Assembly: GCA_963757565.1 (NCBI GenBank)
Contig: CAVWSB010000006.1
Location: forward strand, 682,001 to 746,000
From: PALSA-894 sp963757565
GTDB lineage: Bacteria; Pseudomonadota; Alphaproteobacteria; Rhizobiales; Xanthobacteraceae
Direction: 5' to 3'
DNA: 64,000 bases
The notes below the pieces were generated by a model, which was not told where the DNA came from, ran no database searches, and saw only the letters and a program-made list of their open reading frames with translations. The translations under genes and the position numbers were made by a program. Shown piece by piece: positions 49,890-59,618 of the stretch (positions are counted from its first letter, which is position 1; each line of letters begins with the position of its first letter).

Positions 49890-51515
49890 ATGAGCAATCC
49901 GTACGACATCGATCTCGACCGCAATCCGGCGAATTTCCAGCCGCTGTCGCCGCTGCCGTTTCTTGAACGCGCGGCCGCGGTCTACCCGAAGCACACGGCG
50001 ATCATCCACGGGCCGCTGCGGCGGACTTACGCCGAGTTCTACGCGCGCACGCGCAGACTGGCCTCGGCGCTGGCCAAGCGCGGCATCAAGCGAGGCGACA
50101 CCGTATCGGTCATGCTCGCCAACACGCCCGCGATGCTGGAGGCGCATTACGGCGTGCCGATGACTCAAGGCGTGCTCAACACGCTCAACACGCGGCTCGA
50201 TCCGCCCATCATCGCATTCTCGCTCGACCACGCCGACACCAAGGTGCTGATCACCGACCGCGAATTCTCCAAAACCGTGAAGGAGGCGCTGAGCCTCTGC
50301 AAAGTGAAGCCGCTGGTGATCGATTACGACGATCCGGAATATTCCGGTCCCGGCGAACGGCTCGGCGAGATCGAATACGAGGATTTCGTCGCGCAGGGCG
50401 ATGAGGCCTTCGCCTGGACAATGCCCGACGACGAATGGGACGCGATCGCGCTCAACTACACCTCGGGCACGACCGGCGATCCGAAGGGCGTCGTCTATCA
50501 CCATCGCGGCGCGAACCTGCTCGCAACCGGCAACGTCATCACCGGCAGCATGGGCAAGCACGCGGTGTATCTGTGGACGCTGCCGATGTTCCACTGCAAC
50601 GGCTGGTGCTTCCCGTGGACCATCTCGGTGGTGGCCGGCACGCATGTGTGCCTGCGCGCGGTGCGCGCGGCAGCGATGTTCGACGCCATCGCAAGCCACA
50701 AGGTCACGCACCTGTGCGGCGCGCCGATCGTGATGTCGACGCTGCTCAACGCGCCGGAGAACGAGAAGAAGCCGCTGCCGCATGTGGTGGAGTTTTTCAC
50801 CGCGGCCGCTCCCCCGCCCGCGGCCGTGCTCGCCGCCATGAAGCAGGCCGGCTTCAACGTCACGCATCTCTATGGGCTGACCGAATGTTACGGTCCGGCG
50901 GTGGTGAACGACTGGCATGCCGAGTGGGATGCGCTGCCGCTCGCCGAACAGGCGGAGAAGAAATCGCGCCAGGGCGTGCGCTACGGCGCGCTTGAAGCGA
51001 TCGACGTGATGGACCCGGAGACGATGGTGCCGGTGCCACGCGACGGCGAGACGCTCGGCGAAGTGATGATGCGCGGCAATGTGGTGATGCGCGGGTATCT
51101 CAAGAACAGGAAATCCACCGATGCCGCCTTCAAGGGCGGGTGGTTTCATACCGGCGACCTCGGCGTGATGTATCCGGACGGCTACATCCAGCTCAAGGAC
51201 CGCTCCAAGGACATTATCATCTCGGGCGGCGAGAACATTTCGTCGATCGAGGTCGAGGACGCGCTCTACAAGCATCCCGCCGTGCAGGCCGCCGCCGTGG
51301 TGGCGAAGCCGGACGAGAAATGGGGCGAGACGCCGTGCGCCTTCGTCGAACTGAAGCCCGGCGCGAAGGCCACCAAGGACGAACTGATCGCGTGGTGCAA
51401 ACAGAATTTGGCCGGCTACAAGGTGCCGCGCCACATCGTCTTCGGCGACGTGCCGAAGACCAGCACGGGCAAGATCCAGAAATTCAAGCTGCGCGAGATG
51501 GCGAAGAGCGCGTGA
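49890..51515 (+). CDS. Acyl-CoA synthetase (AlkK-like medium-chain fatty acid ligase)
   Basis: The 541-residue AMP-forming ligase has NYTSGTTGDPKGVVYHHRGA (P-loop), FTAAAPPPAAVLAAMKQAGF, HLYGLTECYGPAVVNDWHAE, GWFHTGDLGVMYPDGYIQLK, DRSKDIIISGGENISSIEVE and the C-terminal lysine in TSTGKIQKFKLRE. MFHCNGWCFPW is typical of the AlkK/FadD3-like medium-chain subgroup. The frame is intact. Its stop overlaps the ATG of the next gene by one base, so the oxidoreductase is probably in the same operon. Confidence 0.95.
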   Translation: MSNPYDIDLDRNPANFQPLSPLPFLERAAAVYPKHTAIIHGPLRRTYAEFYARTRRLASALAKRGIKRGDTVSVMLANTPAMLEAHYGVPMTQGVLNTLNTRLDPPIIAFSLDHADTKVLITDREFSKTVKEALSLCKVKPLVIDYDDPEYSGPGERLGEIEYEDFVAQGDEAFAWTMPDDEWDAIALNYTSGTTGDPKGVVYHHRGANLLATGNVITGSMGKHAVYLWTLPMFHCNGWCFPWTISVVAGTHVCLRAVRAAAMFDAIASHKVTHLCGAPIVMSTLLNAPENEKKPLPHVVEFFTAAAPPPAAVLAAMKQAGFNVTHLYGLTECYGPAVVNDWHAEWDALPLAEQAEKKSRQGVRYGALEAIDVMDPETMVPVPRDGETLGEVMMRGNVVMRGYLKNRKSTDAAFKGGWFHTGDLGVMYPDGYIQLKDRSKDIIISGGENISSIEVEDALYKHPAVQAAAVVAKPDEKWGETPCAFVELKPGAKATKDELIAWCKQNLAGYKVPRHIVFGDVPKTSTGKIQKFKLREMAKSA

Positions 51516-52528
51516 TGCAGAGCAACGAGAATCGCCAGGTCCGCCTCAAATCCCGTCCCACTGGCATTCCGCAGGCCGAGCACTTCGAAGTCGCGACCGC
51601 ACCTGTGCCCGAGCTGGCCGAGGGCCAAATCCTGGTGCGCAATCAATTCCTCTCGGTCGAACCGGCGATGCGCGGCTGGGTGAACGCGGTAGCGAACTAT
51701 TCGCAGCCGGTCGGCATCGGCGAGGTGATGCGCTCGTTTGCGGCCGGCACCGTGATCGCCTCGAAGAATCCGCAGTTCGCCGAGGGCGACCGCGTGATGG
51801 GCATGTTCGGCTGGCAGGACTTTGCGATCGTCGGCGCGGCGGCCGTCACGCGCAAGGTAAAAGAGACCGATCTGCCGCTATCGCTTTCGCTCGGCGCGCT
51901 TGGCCTGAATGGAGTAACCGCCTAATTCGCGCTGCTCGATGTCGGAAGGCCACGACCCGGCGACACCGTGGTGATTTCGACCGCGGCGGGGTCGGTCGGC
52001 TCCGCGGTCGGGCAGATCGCGAACATTGCAGGCTGCCGCACCGTCGGCATCGCGGGCGGGCCGGTGAAGACCACGCTCTGCGGCGAGGCGTTCGGCTACG
52101 ATGCGGCGATCGACTACAAGCAGCCGGCCCTTGCGGAGGCGCTCAAAGCGGCCTGCCCGCGGGGCATCAACGTGTATTTCGACAACACGAGCGGGTCGAT
52201 CAGCGATGCCGTGCTGGCCCAGCTTGCCCCCGGCGCGCGTGTCGTGATCTGCGGTACGGCCTCGATCGCGAGCTGGGATTCGCCGCCGATGGGGCCGCGC
52301 GTCGAGCGGCACCTGCTGGTGAAACGCGCCCGCATGGAAGGATTCCTCGTGTTCGATTACGCCCACCGCTACGAGGAGGCGGTCACGCAACTTGCCGCCT
52401 GGATCCGCGAAGGCCGCCTCGCCTATCGCGAGGACATTCTCGATGGCATCGAGGCCTGTCCCGACGCCATTGCCAGCCTCTATCGCGGGGAGAATCTCGG
52501 CAAGCGGCTGGTGCGGCTGCACGCCTGA
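51515..52528 (+). pseudogene. NADP-dependent oxidoreductase (CurA/leukotriene-B4-dehydrogenase type) with in-frame TAA
   Basis: The N-terminal part reads VRNQFLSVEPAMRGWVNAVA, VGIGEVMRSFAAGTVIASKN and LSLSLGALGLNGVTA. It is followed by TAA at 51923-51925, then the same frame continues FALLDVGRPRPGDTVVISTA, the glycine-rich AAGSVGSAVGQIANIAGCRT and so on to KRLVRLHA. In this family the codon is the Tyr of GVTAYF, so TAA is a nonsense change from TAC or TAT, not an indel. If real, the product lacks the cofactor domain. It directly follows the acyl-CoA synthetase gene. Confidence 0.87.
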
Positions 52529-52555
52529 GGGCCGGTCAACGCGCCGGTCCCTCGT

Positions 52556-52942
52556 TTATTTCCACAGTCCGTTCGCTTCCCACTTCTCTTCCGGGATCGG
52601 ATTGCCGATCTGGTAGCTGAAGGACTGGATCTGCATGTGGTCGGGCGAGGTCTTGCAGATGAACGAGAACTGAAACCACTGGCCCTTGCTTTTGAACGCA
52701 CCGCCGCTGCCGGTCATCGTGCCGTTGGCGACCTTGGGGGTCGCAAGCGCGCTGACGACGGTGCGTTCGGGCTTGTAGGTCTTGTCCTTGCCGATGCGCT
52801 GCATCGCTTCGAGGTCGCAGATCTGCTCGAAGCGCGCATCCGGATCGAGCTGCTGGAGCATGCGCTCGACCTTGGGGTCGTTCGCCGCCGCTGCCGATGC
52901 CATTGGAATGAGAATCGCCAACGCGAATGCAACACGCAGCAA
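52556..52942 (-). CDS. DUF930 family exported protein
   Basis: The conserved part is VERMLQQLDPDARFEQICDL-EAMQRIGKDKTY, RTVVSALATPKVANGTMTGS-GGAFKSKGQWFQFSFICKTS and SFSYQIGNPIPEEKW, the DUF930 family. I chose a TTG start at 52942 (LRVAFALAILIPMASAAAA), 9 bp after GGGGAG, because it gives a proper signal peptide and about 128 residues. Starts further upstream (53062 or 53092) would bury it. Function is unknown; the product is predicted periplasmic. Confidence 0.78.
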   Translation of the reverse strand: MLRVAFALAILIPMASAAAANDPKVERMLQQLDPDARFEQICDLEAMQRIGKDKTYKPERTVVSALATPKVANGTMTGSGGAFKSKGQWFQFSFICKTSPDHMQIQSFSYQIGNPIPEEKWEANGLWK

Positions 52943-53088
52943 AGCCGCAATCTCCCCGCCGCAGGAGCCCCCGCAACGATGTGCCTCATGCCGGATAAAT
53001 CGGCAAGCGAACGAAGCGCGACCAAACGAAGGCACGACTTCTGATTCGATTGTGCGCGGCATCGCGCCGCGGTTGCGCGGGTTCCCGG

Positions 53089-54703
53089 TCAAGCGTGCGA
53101 TGCGCCTCGGGCGTCGTGAAGGATCATGTCGGCACCTTTTTCGGCGATCATGATCGTCGGCGCATTGGTGTTGCCCGAAACGAGCGCCGGCATGATCGAA
53201 GCGTCAACCACACGCAACCGCTCGAACCCATGCACCTTCAGCCGCGCATCGACCACCGCCGTGGGATCGCTCCCCATGCGGCAGGTCGAGGTCGGGATGA
53301 TAGACCGTCGAGCCGCGCCGCCGCACGTAGTCGAGGATGTCCGCGTCGCTCGCACAGGCCGGACCCGGCTCGTGCTCGGCTTCGATAAACGGCGCGATCG
53401 CGGGCGCCGCCATGATGCGGCGCAGCGCGCGGATGCCGGCGACCGTGGTGTCGCGGTCCTTCGCGGCGGTGAGATAATTCGGTTGGATCGCCGGCGGCTG
53501 CGCTGGATCGGCGGACTTGATGTGCACCGTGCCGCGGCTTTCCGGGCGGAGCACGATCACCGGACAGGTGAGACCCGGAGAAGGCATGCAGCGGCCCCCC
53601 GATCGCGTCGGCAGAGAACAGCATGATGTGCGTCTGCACGTCCGGCGTCTCGACCGCCTCGTTGGTGCGCAGGAAACCGCCGACATAGCCCGCGCCCATT
53701 GCGAGCAGGCCCTGGCGGCGCAGCAGATAATTCACGCCAGCCGCGAAGCCGCGCAGCTTGCTGGTGAAATAGTCGTTCACCGAGACCGGCTGCGTCGCGC
53801 GATAGATCAGCCGCGCGTGGTAGTGATCCTGCAGATCGGCGCCGACGCCCGGCATGTCGGCGATCACATCGATCCCGTGCTGGCGCAAAAGATCCGCCGG
53901 CCCGAGGCCGGACAGCTGCATCAACTGCGGCGAATTGTACGCGCCGCCCGCCAAAATGATTTCGCCGCCGCGCGCCTGATGCAGTGTGTTGTCGCCCTGC
54001 CGGTATTCGATGCCGACCGCGCGCTTTCCTTCGAACAGCACGCGCGTCGCCAGCGCGTTCGATGCGACCTTCAGATTTGCGCGCCGCCGCGCCGGCTTGA
54101 GATACCCGACCGCGGTCGAGCAGCGCCGCCCGTTGCGCGTGGTGAACTGGTAGTAGCCAAAGCCTTCCTGTGCGCGCGCCGTTGAAGTCCGGATTGCGCG
54201 GATAGCCGCATTGCGCGGCGGCTTCGATGAACGCATCCGCGATCGGCAGATCGCCCAGATCTGCGACGGACAGCGGCCCATCTGTCTCCGTGGAATTCGT
54301 CGGCGCCGCGCGCCTGATCCTCCGCCTTGCGGAAATACGGCAGCACATCGGCAAAGCTCCAGCCCGGATTGCCGAGCTGGCGCCAGCGATCGTAGTCCTG
54401 CGCCTGTCCGCGCACATACATCAGCCCGTTGATCGAGGATGAGCCGCCCATCACCTTGCCGCGCGGCGCGATGATCTTGCGGCCGTGGCATTCGGGCTCC
54501 GGCTCGGTTTCGTAGAGCCAGTTCACGTCCGGGTTGGAGAAGTGCTTGCCGTAGCCGAGCGGGATGTGAATCCAGATGTTGCGATCCTCGCCGCCGGCTT
54601 CGAGCAGAAGCACGCGATGGCGACCGCTTTCGGTCAGGCGATTGGCGAGCACGCAACCCGCGCTGCCCGCGCCGACGATGATGTAGTCGAATTCAGCGGC
54701 CAC
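53089..54703 (-). pseudogene. GMC oxidoreductase (choline-dehydrogenase-like) with four frameshifts
   Basis: The parts are clear: EFDYIIVGAGSAGCVLANRL (FAD), HGRKIIAPRGKVMGGSSSIN (GMC signature 1), GGEIILAGGAYNSPQLMQLS (signature 2), and the C-terminal TCRMGSDPTAVVDARLKVHG with VSGNTNAPTIMI. They are spread over different frames. Breaks occur near 54285 (FHG to TDGPLSV), 54170 (NGAR to QEGFGYY), 53572 (HAFSG to LTCPVI) and 53300 (YHP to TSTCRM). Each is explained by one extra base, two of them in GGG or CCC runs. Start is GTG at 54703. An intact paralogue lies next to it at 54803-56431. Confidence 0.88.
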
Positions 54704-54712
54704 ACATGACTC

Positions 54713-54786
54713 CGCTCATGCCCGCGAAAGCGGGCATCCAGTCTTTGGCAAAGTACTGGGTCCCCGCTTCCGCGGGGACGAGCGGA
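54713..54786. repeat. Palindromic intergenic repeat, family R1 copy 3
   Basis: CCGCTCATGCCCGCGAAAGC and TTCCGCGGGGACGAGCGG are the inverted outer arms around GCATCCAGT...ACTGGGTCC. It separates the two GMC genes. Same arrangement as 5479-5564 and 46917-46983. Confidence 0.87.
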
Positions 54787-54802
54787 CGCAATGACATCGC
54801 GC

Positions 54803-56431
54803 TCACGCGGCCACCCGCGCTGTGGCTCCCGCCTTCGCGTCGGCGAGCATCATGTCGGAGGCCTTCTCGCCGATCATCACGCAGGCCGCGTTGGTGTTGC
54901 CGGACACGACCGTCGGCATGATCGAGGCGTCGGCGACACGCAAACCCTGGAAGCCATGCACGCGCAGCCGCTCGTCCACCACGGCGGTCACGTCCGAGCC
55001 CATGCGGCAGGTCGAGGTCGGATGGAATACGGTGGTGCCTTTGGCGCGCGCGAAGTCGAGGAGCTGTTCGTCGCTCTGAACTTTGGCACCCGGCGCGATC
55101 TCTTCCACGATGTAGCGCGCAAGGGCCTGCTGCTGCATCACGCGGCGCAACAGCTTCATGCCGGCAACCGTCACGTCGCGATCCGCCTGTGCGGTCAGAT
55201 AGCGCGGCTGGATCGCGGGCGCCTGCGCAGGATCGTTCGACTTGATGCGCACGAAGCCGCGGCTCTCCGGGCGAAGCTGGCAGACCGAGGCGAGAAAGCC
55301 CGGCCAGGGATGCAGCTTCTGTCCGACCGCATCGGCCGAGAACAAAATGAAATGGAATTGCACGTCCGGCGTTTCCATCTTGGGATCGGTCTTGAAGAAA
55401 CCGCCCGCGTAGCCGGCGCCGACCGTCAGAAAGCCCTTACGGAACATGGCGTAGCGTAGCCCGGCGGCGACGCGCCCGAACGGGCTGTTCATCATGTCGT
55501 TGATGGTGATGCGCTCGCTGCAGCGATAGTTGAAGCGCGCCTGATAGTGATCCTGCAGGTCCGCGCCGACGCCCTTCATGTCGGCAACGACATCGATACC
55601 ATGCTCGCGCAGCAGGTCGCCGGAACCGACGCCGGAAAGCTGCAGCAGTTGCGGCGAGTTGAACGCGCCGCTCGCAAGAATCACTTCGCCGTTCGCACGC
55701 GCCGTGTGCGTCGCGCCGTCCTTCCTGTACTCGACGCCGACCGCGCGGCGCCCTTCGAACAGGATGCGCGTGGTCAGTGCATTCGACACCACCGCGAGAT
55801 TGCCGCGCTTGCGCGCCGCCGCCAGATACCCGCGCGCGGTCGACCAGCGGCGGCCCTTGCGCGTGGTGAGCTGGAAATAGCCCGCGCCCTCCTGGCTCGG
55901 CCCGTTGAAATCGTTCGTGCGTGGCAGGCCGGCCTGCTCGCACGCATCGATGAACGCTTCGCACAGCGGATGCGGCTCGCTCACATCGTTGACCGAGAGC
56001 GGACCGCCCACGCCGTGCAGGTCGTCGGCGCCGCGCTCCTGATCCTCGGCGCGTTTGAAATACGGCAGCACATCGGCGAAACTCCAGCCCGCGTTGCCGA
56101 GCTGGCGCCAGTGGTCGAAGTCCTCGGCTTGTCCACGGATGTAGAGGAGTCCGTTGATCGACGACGAGCCGCCCATCACCTTGCCGCGCGGCTGGATGAT
56201 CTGGCGGCCGCCAAGCTCCGGCTCGGGCTCGGAATTGTAGAGCCAGTTGTGGCGTGCGTCGGTGAACAGCTTGGCGTAGCCGATCGGCACATGGATCCAG
56301 AGATTGCGATCCTCGCCACCCGCCTCGATCAGCAGCACGCGATGCTGGCCCGACGCAGTGAGCCGGTTGGCCAGCACGCACCCGGCGCTGCCTGCGCCGA
56401 CGACGATGTAGTCGAACGACCCTTCGCTCAC
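54803..56431 (-). CDS. GMC family oxidoreductase (choline/alcohol dehydrogenase-like)
   Basis: The 542-residue flavoenzyme is intact: GSFDYIVVGAGSAGCVLANR, LGGRQIIQPRGKVMGGSSSI-NG, GEVILASGAFNSPQLLQLSG, HPTSTCRMGSDVTAVVDERL and VVSGNTNAACVMIGEKASDM. Active-site His residues lie in the last two blocks. The family oxidises alcohols or choline with FAD, here probably feeding the respiratory chain. The start is GTG at 56431 (MSEGSFDYI), overlapping the MFS stop. Close similarity to the broken neighbour suggests a tandem duplication. Substrate is unknown. Confidence 0.94.
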   Translation of the reverse strand: MSEGSFDYIVVGAGSAGCVLANRLTASGQHRVLLIEAGGEDRNLWIHVPIGYAKLFTDARHNWLYNSEPEPELGGRQIIQPRGKVMGGSSSINGLLYIRGQAEDFDHWRQLGNAGWSFADVLPYFKRAEDQERGADDLHGVGGPLSVNDVSEPHPLCEAFIDACEQAGLPRTNDFNGPSQEGAGYFQLTTRKGRRWSTARGYLAAARKRGNLAVVSNALTTRILFEGRRAVGVEYRKDGATHTARANGEVILASGAFNSPQLLQLSGVGSGDLLREHGIDVVADMKGVGADLQDHYQARFNYRCSERITINDMMNSPFGRVAAGLRYAMFRKGFLTVGAGYAGGFFKTDPKMETPDVQFHFILFSADAVGQKLHPWPGFLASVCQLRPESRGFVRIKSNDPAQAPAIQPRYLTAQADRDVTVAGMKLLRRVMQQQALARYIVEEIAPGAKVQSDEQLLDFARAKGTTVFHPTSTCRMGSDVTAVVDERLRVHGFQGLRVADASIMPTVVSGNTNAACVMIGEKASDMMLADAKAGATARVAA

Positions 56432-57609
56432 GGCATTTCCTCGCGTCGTTGTGGCATTCGTTGCGCGATATGGAACAACAAGAGGGTGACAGCGCACAAG
56501 GCCATCATCACAGCGGCGAACAGTGTCGGAGCGGCGGCCGATCCGGAAAAGTCCCGCGCCCATCCGGCACCGCCCGGAAGCAGCGCCATTGCGGCGTAGT
56601 AAACGGTGAAGAACACGCCCATGCCGCTCGCCCGGCTCTGCGGGCGCAGAACCTGCGCGGGCAGCGCCATCATCAGCCCTGGCGAGGCGCCGTTGAGCAC
56701 AATGATCAGCGCAAACGGGATGAATGTCGCACCGGTGAGCGCCAGCACCACGAGCGCAGCCGTCACGATCACAAACGAGACCTGCATCAGAAAATTCGGA
56801 AGCTTGATGCGTTCCGCCACGATGCTCCAAAGCGGAATTGACGGGATCAGCGACCAACCGAGCAGGCTGACAATCAGGCCAGCCTCCGCTGGCGCGAGCC
56901 CACGCTGCGTGAGCAGCTCCGGCATGAAGCTGATCATCACGATGTAGGAAACGTTGAAGAATCCCCAGAGCGCGCCGGCGATGATGACCAGCGTCCATTC
57001 GCGCCGCGTCAGGTCAAGCGAGAGGCGTGCAGTGCTGCCCGCGGGCAAGTCCGGCGGGTCGCGGTAGAACGTCGCGACGAGCGCAAATGCGATCAGGGAC
57101 GCAACTGCGCCGATATACATCACCGGCGCGAATCCGCCTGCCGCGACGACGGGGCCAAAGCCGACGAGCCCGAGCGCGAGGCCGAACGGCCAGCTCGAGA
57201 CCAGCGCGCCCATTGCGAGAACGATCTCGCGGCCGGCGAACCAGTCGGCGATCATCTTGGTAACAAGCACGTTGAACAGCACCGCGCCCGTTCCGCCAAC
57301 GACGCGTCCAATGGCGACCGTGAGATACGACGTCGCGAGCGCCATTATCACGCCGCCCACGACCATCAGCGCGAGCCCGGCCAGCGCAACATGTTTTGCG
57401 CCGAACCGCTGGCCCAGCACGCCGCCCGGCAGCGAGATCGCAATGCCGGGCAGCATGTAGAGGCCGATCAGGAAGCCAAGCGACGCATAGTCGATGGCGA
57501 GCGCCGAAATGAGCGAAGCGCCGCTCGACGCCACGGTTTGAAACTGCACCGCAACCGCGGTGCGCGCGAGAAACAGGACAAGCAGAATGACGAAGCGGTT
57601 TCGCAGCAC
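56428..57609 (-). CDS. MFS transporter
   Basis: The 393-residue carrier has about twelve TM helices. VLRNRFVILLVLFLARTAVA starts the first; YASLGFLIGLYMLPGIAISL, PGGVLGQRFGAKHVALAGLA (loop 2-3 G-RxG type motif) and PSPGLMMALPAQVLRPQSRA-like segments follow. It resembles the CynX/NimT or nitrate-sugar-porter-like carriers. I take the GTG at 57609, preceded by GGGGAGGG; the frame upstream to 57789 is not membrane-like. It overlaps the GMC gene, so transport and oxidation of a common substrate is plausible (inference). Divergent from padR. Confidence 0.88.
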   Translation of the reverse strand: MLRNRFVILLVLFLARTAVAVQFQTVASSGASLISALAIDYASLGFLIGLYMLPGIAISLPGGVLGQRFGAKHVALAGLALMVVGGVIMALATSYLTVAIGRVVGGTGAVLFNVLVTKMIADWFAGREIVLAMGALVSSWPFGLALGLVGFGPVVAAGGFAPVMYIGAVASLIAFALVATFYRDPPDLPAGSTARLSLDLTRREWTLVIIAGALWGFFNVSYIVMISFMPELLTQRGLAPAEAGLIVSLLGWSLIPSIPLWSIVAERIKLPNFLMQVSFVIVTAALVVLALTGATFIPFALIIVLNGASPGLMMALPAQVLRPQSRASGMGVFFTVYYAAMALLPGGAGWARDFSGSAAAPTLFAAVMMALCAVTLLLFHIAQRMPQRREEMP

Positions 57610-57764
57610 GCGCCCTCCCCTGAGGCCGCGTCTCGGGCCTGGCCGCCCCATACTAGCGGACGGCAGACAGGCTCCAGCGGCAAAACCGGCCTGAACCTGC
57701 ACCGCCCCCCAGAGCAATCGTTCCAAGACTAAGTCATTGATCTTACAGGTACATATTAATCTCA

Positions 57765-57815
57765 AGATATATCTATTGATCGCTCTCAAGGCATAGATTA
57801 TCTAAAGATATATCC
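57765..57815. promoter_or_regulatory. Paired AGATATATCY motifs, probable PadR operator
   Basis: AGATATATCT (57765-57774, a perfect palindrome) and AGATATATCC (57806-57815) lie 41 bp apart, about four helical turns, in an AT-rich stretch just before the PadR start codon. The divergent MFS-GMC operon starts at 57609, so the same protein could control both. Confidence 0.6.
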
Positions 57816-57831
57816 AACGACGGAGTGACAC

Positions 57832-58488
57832 ATGTTTGGAATGCAACACAGAGAATGCGGGCCGGAAGGCGGACGGCGGTGGCGACGCCACTTTGGCGGC
57901 GGCTTCGGCGGACGCCACGGCATGGGCGGCGGCGAGATGATGCGCGCGGGCCGAATGCTGGCGCAGGGCGACCTGCGGCTCATCGCACTGGCATTGATCG
58001 CCGAGCAGCCGCGCCACGGCTACGAGATCATCAAGCTGCTCGAGGAGAAGACGGCCGGCTGGTATTCGCCGAGCCCCGGCATCGTCTATCCGACGCTCAC
58101 CTATCTGGAAGAAGCCGGATACGTCACCGTGCAGGCCGACGGCGCCAAGAAGCTCTACACCATCACCGAGGACGGCCGCGCGCATCTCACCGAGAACCGC
58201 GACTTCGTCGATACGATGCTGGAGCGCATGAGCGCTGTCGGCGAGAAGGCGAAGCGCATCCGCGAGCACTTCGAGCGGCCCGAATACGATGAGGAGCATC
58301 GCGGGCGGCATCGGCATGGACGCGACCGCGACCGCGACGACCGCCCTTCCGCTCCGCCGCTGGTGCGTGCCGCGTTCGATAATCTGCGCGAGGTCACGGC
58401 CGCGCAACTCGAAGCCGACGCGGATTCCGAAACGCGGATCGTGGAAGTGCTGGCGCGCGCCGCGCAGGAGCTGAAGCGCAAGAATTGA
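57832..58488 (+). CDS. PadR family transcriptional regulator
   Basis: The 218-residue regulator has a Gly/Arg/His-rich N-terminus (GRRWRRHFGGGFGGRHGMGG), then a winged helix: MLAQGDLRLIALALIAEQPR-HGYEIIKLLEEKTAGWYSPS and PGIVYPTLTYLEEAGYVTVQ. The YSPSPGxVYPTLxxLE motif is diagnostic. A His/Arg/Asp-rich stretch (EEHRGRHRHGRDRDRDDRPS) precedes a C-terminal helix. PadR proteins repress nearby genes and respond to phenolics or other small ligands; target here may be itself and the MFS operon. Confidence 0.92.
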   Translation: MFGMQHRECGPEGGRRWRRHFGGGFGGRHGMGGGEMMRAGRMLAQGDLRLIALALIAEQPRHGYEIIKLLEEKTAGWYSPSPGIVYPTLTYLEEAGYVTVQADGAKKLYTITEDGRAHLTENRDFVDTMLERMSAVGEKAKRIREHFERPEYDEEHRGRHRHGRDRDRDDRPSAPPLVRAAFDNLREVTAAQLEADADSETRIVEVLARAAQELKRKN

Positions 58489-58518
58489 AACGCCAGAAGT
58501 GACGCGCGTTCGCGCGCG

Positions 58519-59491
58519 TCACTCAACCTTCAGGTTGAGCTTGTGGATCAGCGAGGACCACTTGGTCTCCTCGCGGTCGATGTCGGCGGCATATTCGTCC
58601 GGTGTCGAGGTCAGCGGATCGCCACCCTCGGCGTGGATGCGCTGCTTCACATCCTCGCTGTTGACCAGCTTGCGCAGCTCCGCGTTGATCCGCTCGACGA
58701 TCGGCCGCGGCATCCCGGCCGGCGCGAGTACGCCATAGTGCAGAACCGATTCAAAACCCGGTAGGCCTGAACTCGGTCGCGGTCGGCACGTCGGGCAGCA
58801 GGCTGAAGCGCGTGTCGCCGAACACCGCAATGGCGCGCAGCGTGCCGGCCTGGATATTGCCCATCGCGGGCGGCAGCACGCCGAATGCGATCGGCACATG
58901 CCCGCCGAGCAGATCGTTCATCACCCCGCCGGTGCCCTTGTAGGGCACGATGGTGGCATCGATCCCGGTGACCGACTTGAACAGTTCGGCCGACAGATAG
59001 CCGCCGGTGCCGACCGCCGAAGTGCCGATGTTGTATTTGCCCGGATTGGCCTTCATCACGGCGATCACCTCGCCAACGGTCTTTGCCGGGAATGACGGGT
59101 TGGCGATCATCGCGACCGGCATCGCGGCGATCAGCCCGATGGCGGTGAAATCCTTGCGCGGATCGAAGCCCGAATTGACGTAGAGCGACGGATTGATCGA
59201 GATCGAGCCGGTGTGTCCGAGGAACAGCGTGTATCCGTCGGGCGGGCTCTTGATCACGGCGCGCGTGCCGACCAGTCCCGAACCGCCGCCACGGTTGTCC
59301 ACAATCACCTGGTGGCCGAGCGCCTGCGACAGCTTGTCGGCGACGATGCGCGCCATCGCGTCAACACCGCCACCCGGGGGATACGGCACCACCAGTGAAA
59401 CCGTGCGGGTCGGATAGTCCTGGGCGTGGGCGGACGCAATGAAGGCGAAAAGAACGATGACGATCGAATGAAGCAGTCTTGCCATTTGCAT
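58519..59491 (-). pseudogene. Bug-family (TctC) tricarboxylate-type solute-binding protein, one frameshift
   Basis: The protein starts MQMARLLHSIVIVLFAFIAS (signal peptide), then AQDYPTRTVSLVVPYPPGGG-VDAMARIVADKLSQAL, GHTGSISINPSLYVNSGFDP and PYKGTGGVMNDLLGGHVPIA, all Bug/TctC landmarks. After VPTATEF (about 58773) the frame changes and GLPGFESVLHYGVLAPAGMP to DREETKWSSLIHKLNLKVE completes the family. One extra A explains it. The restored length is about 323 residues. It is a paralogue of the intact gene just upstream. Confidence 0.88.
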
Positions 59492-59503
59492 GTCCCTCTT
59501 AGC

Positions 59504-59612
59504 CGTCACCTGAGGTGCGAGCACTTGCGAGCCTCGAAGGGCGACGGCGCACATCGAAATCGATGGCCATCCTTCGAGGCCCGCACTTTGCGCGGGCACC
59601 TCAGGATGACGC
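59504..59612. repeat. Palindromic intergenic repeat, family R4 copy 2
   Basis: Ends CGTCACCTGAGGTGCGAG and GGGCACCTCAGGATGACG match the first R4 copy (932-1062); inner GCCTCGAAGGGCG and CATCCTTCGAGGCCC are also shared. It lies between the two Bug genes. Confidence 0.85.
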
Positions 59613-59618
59613 TCCGGG

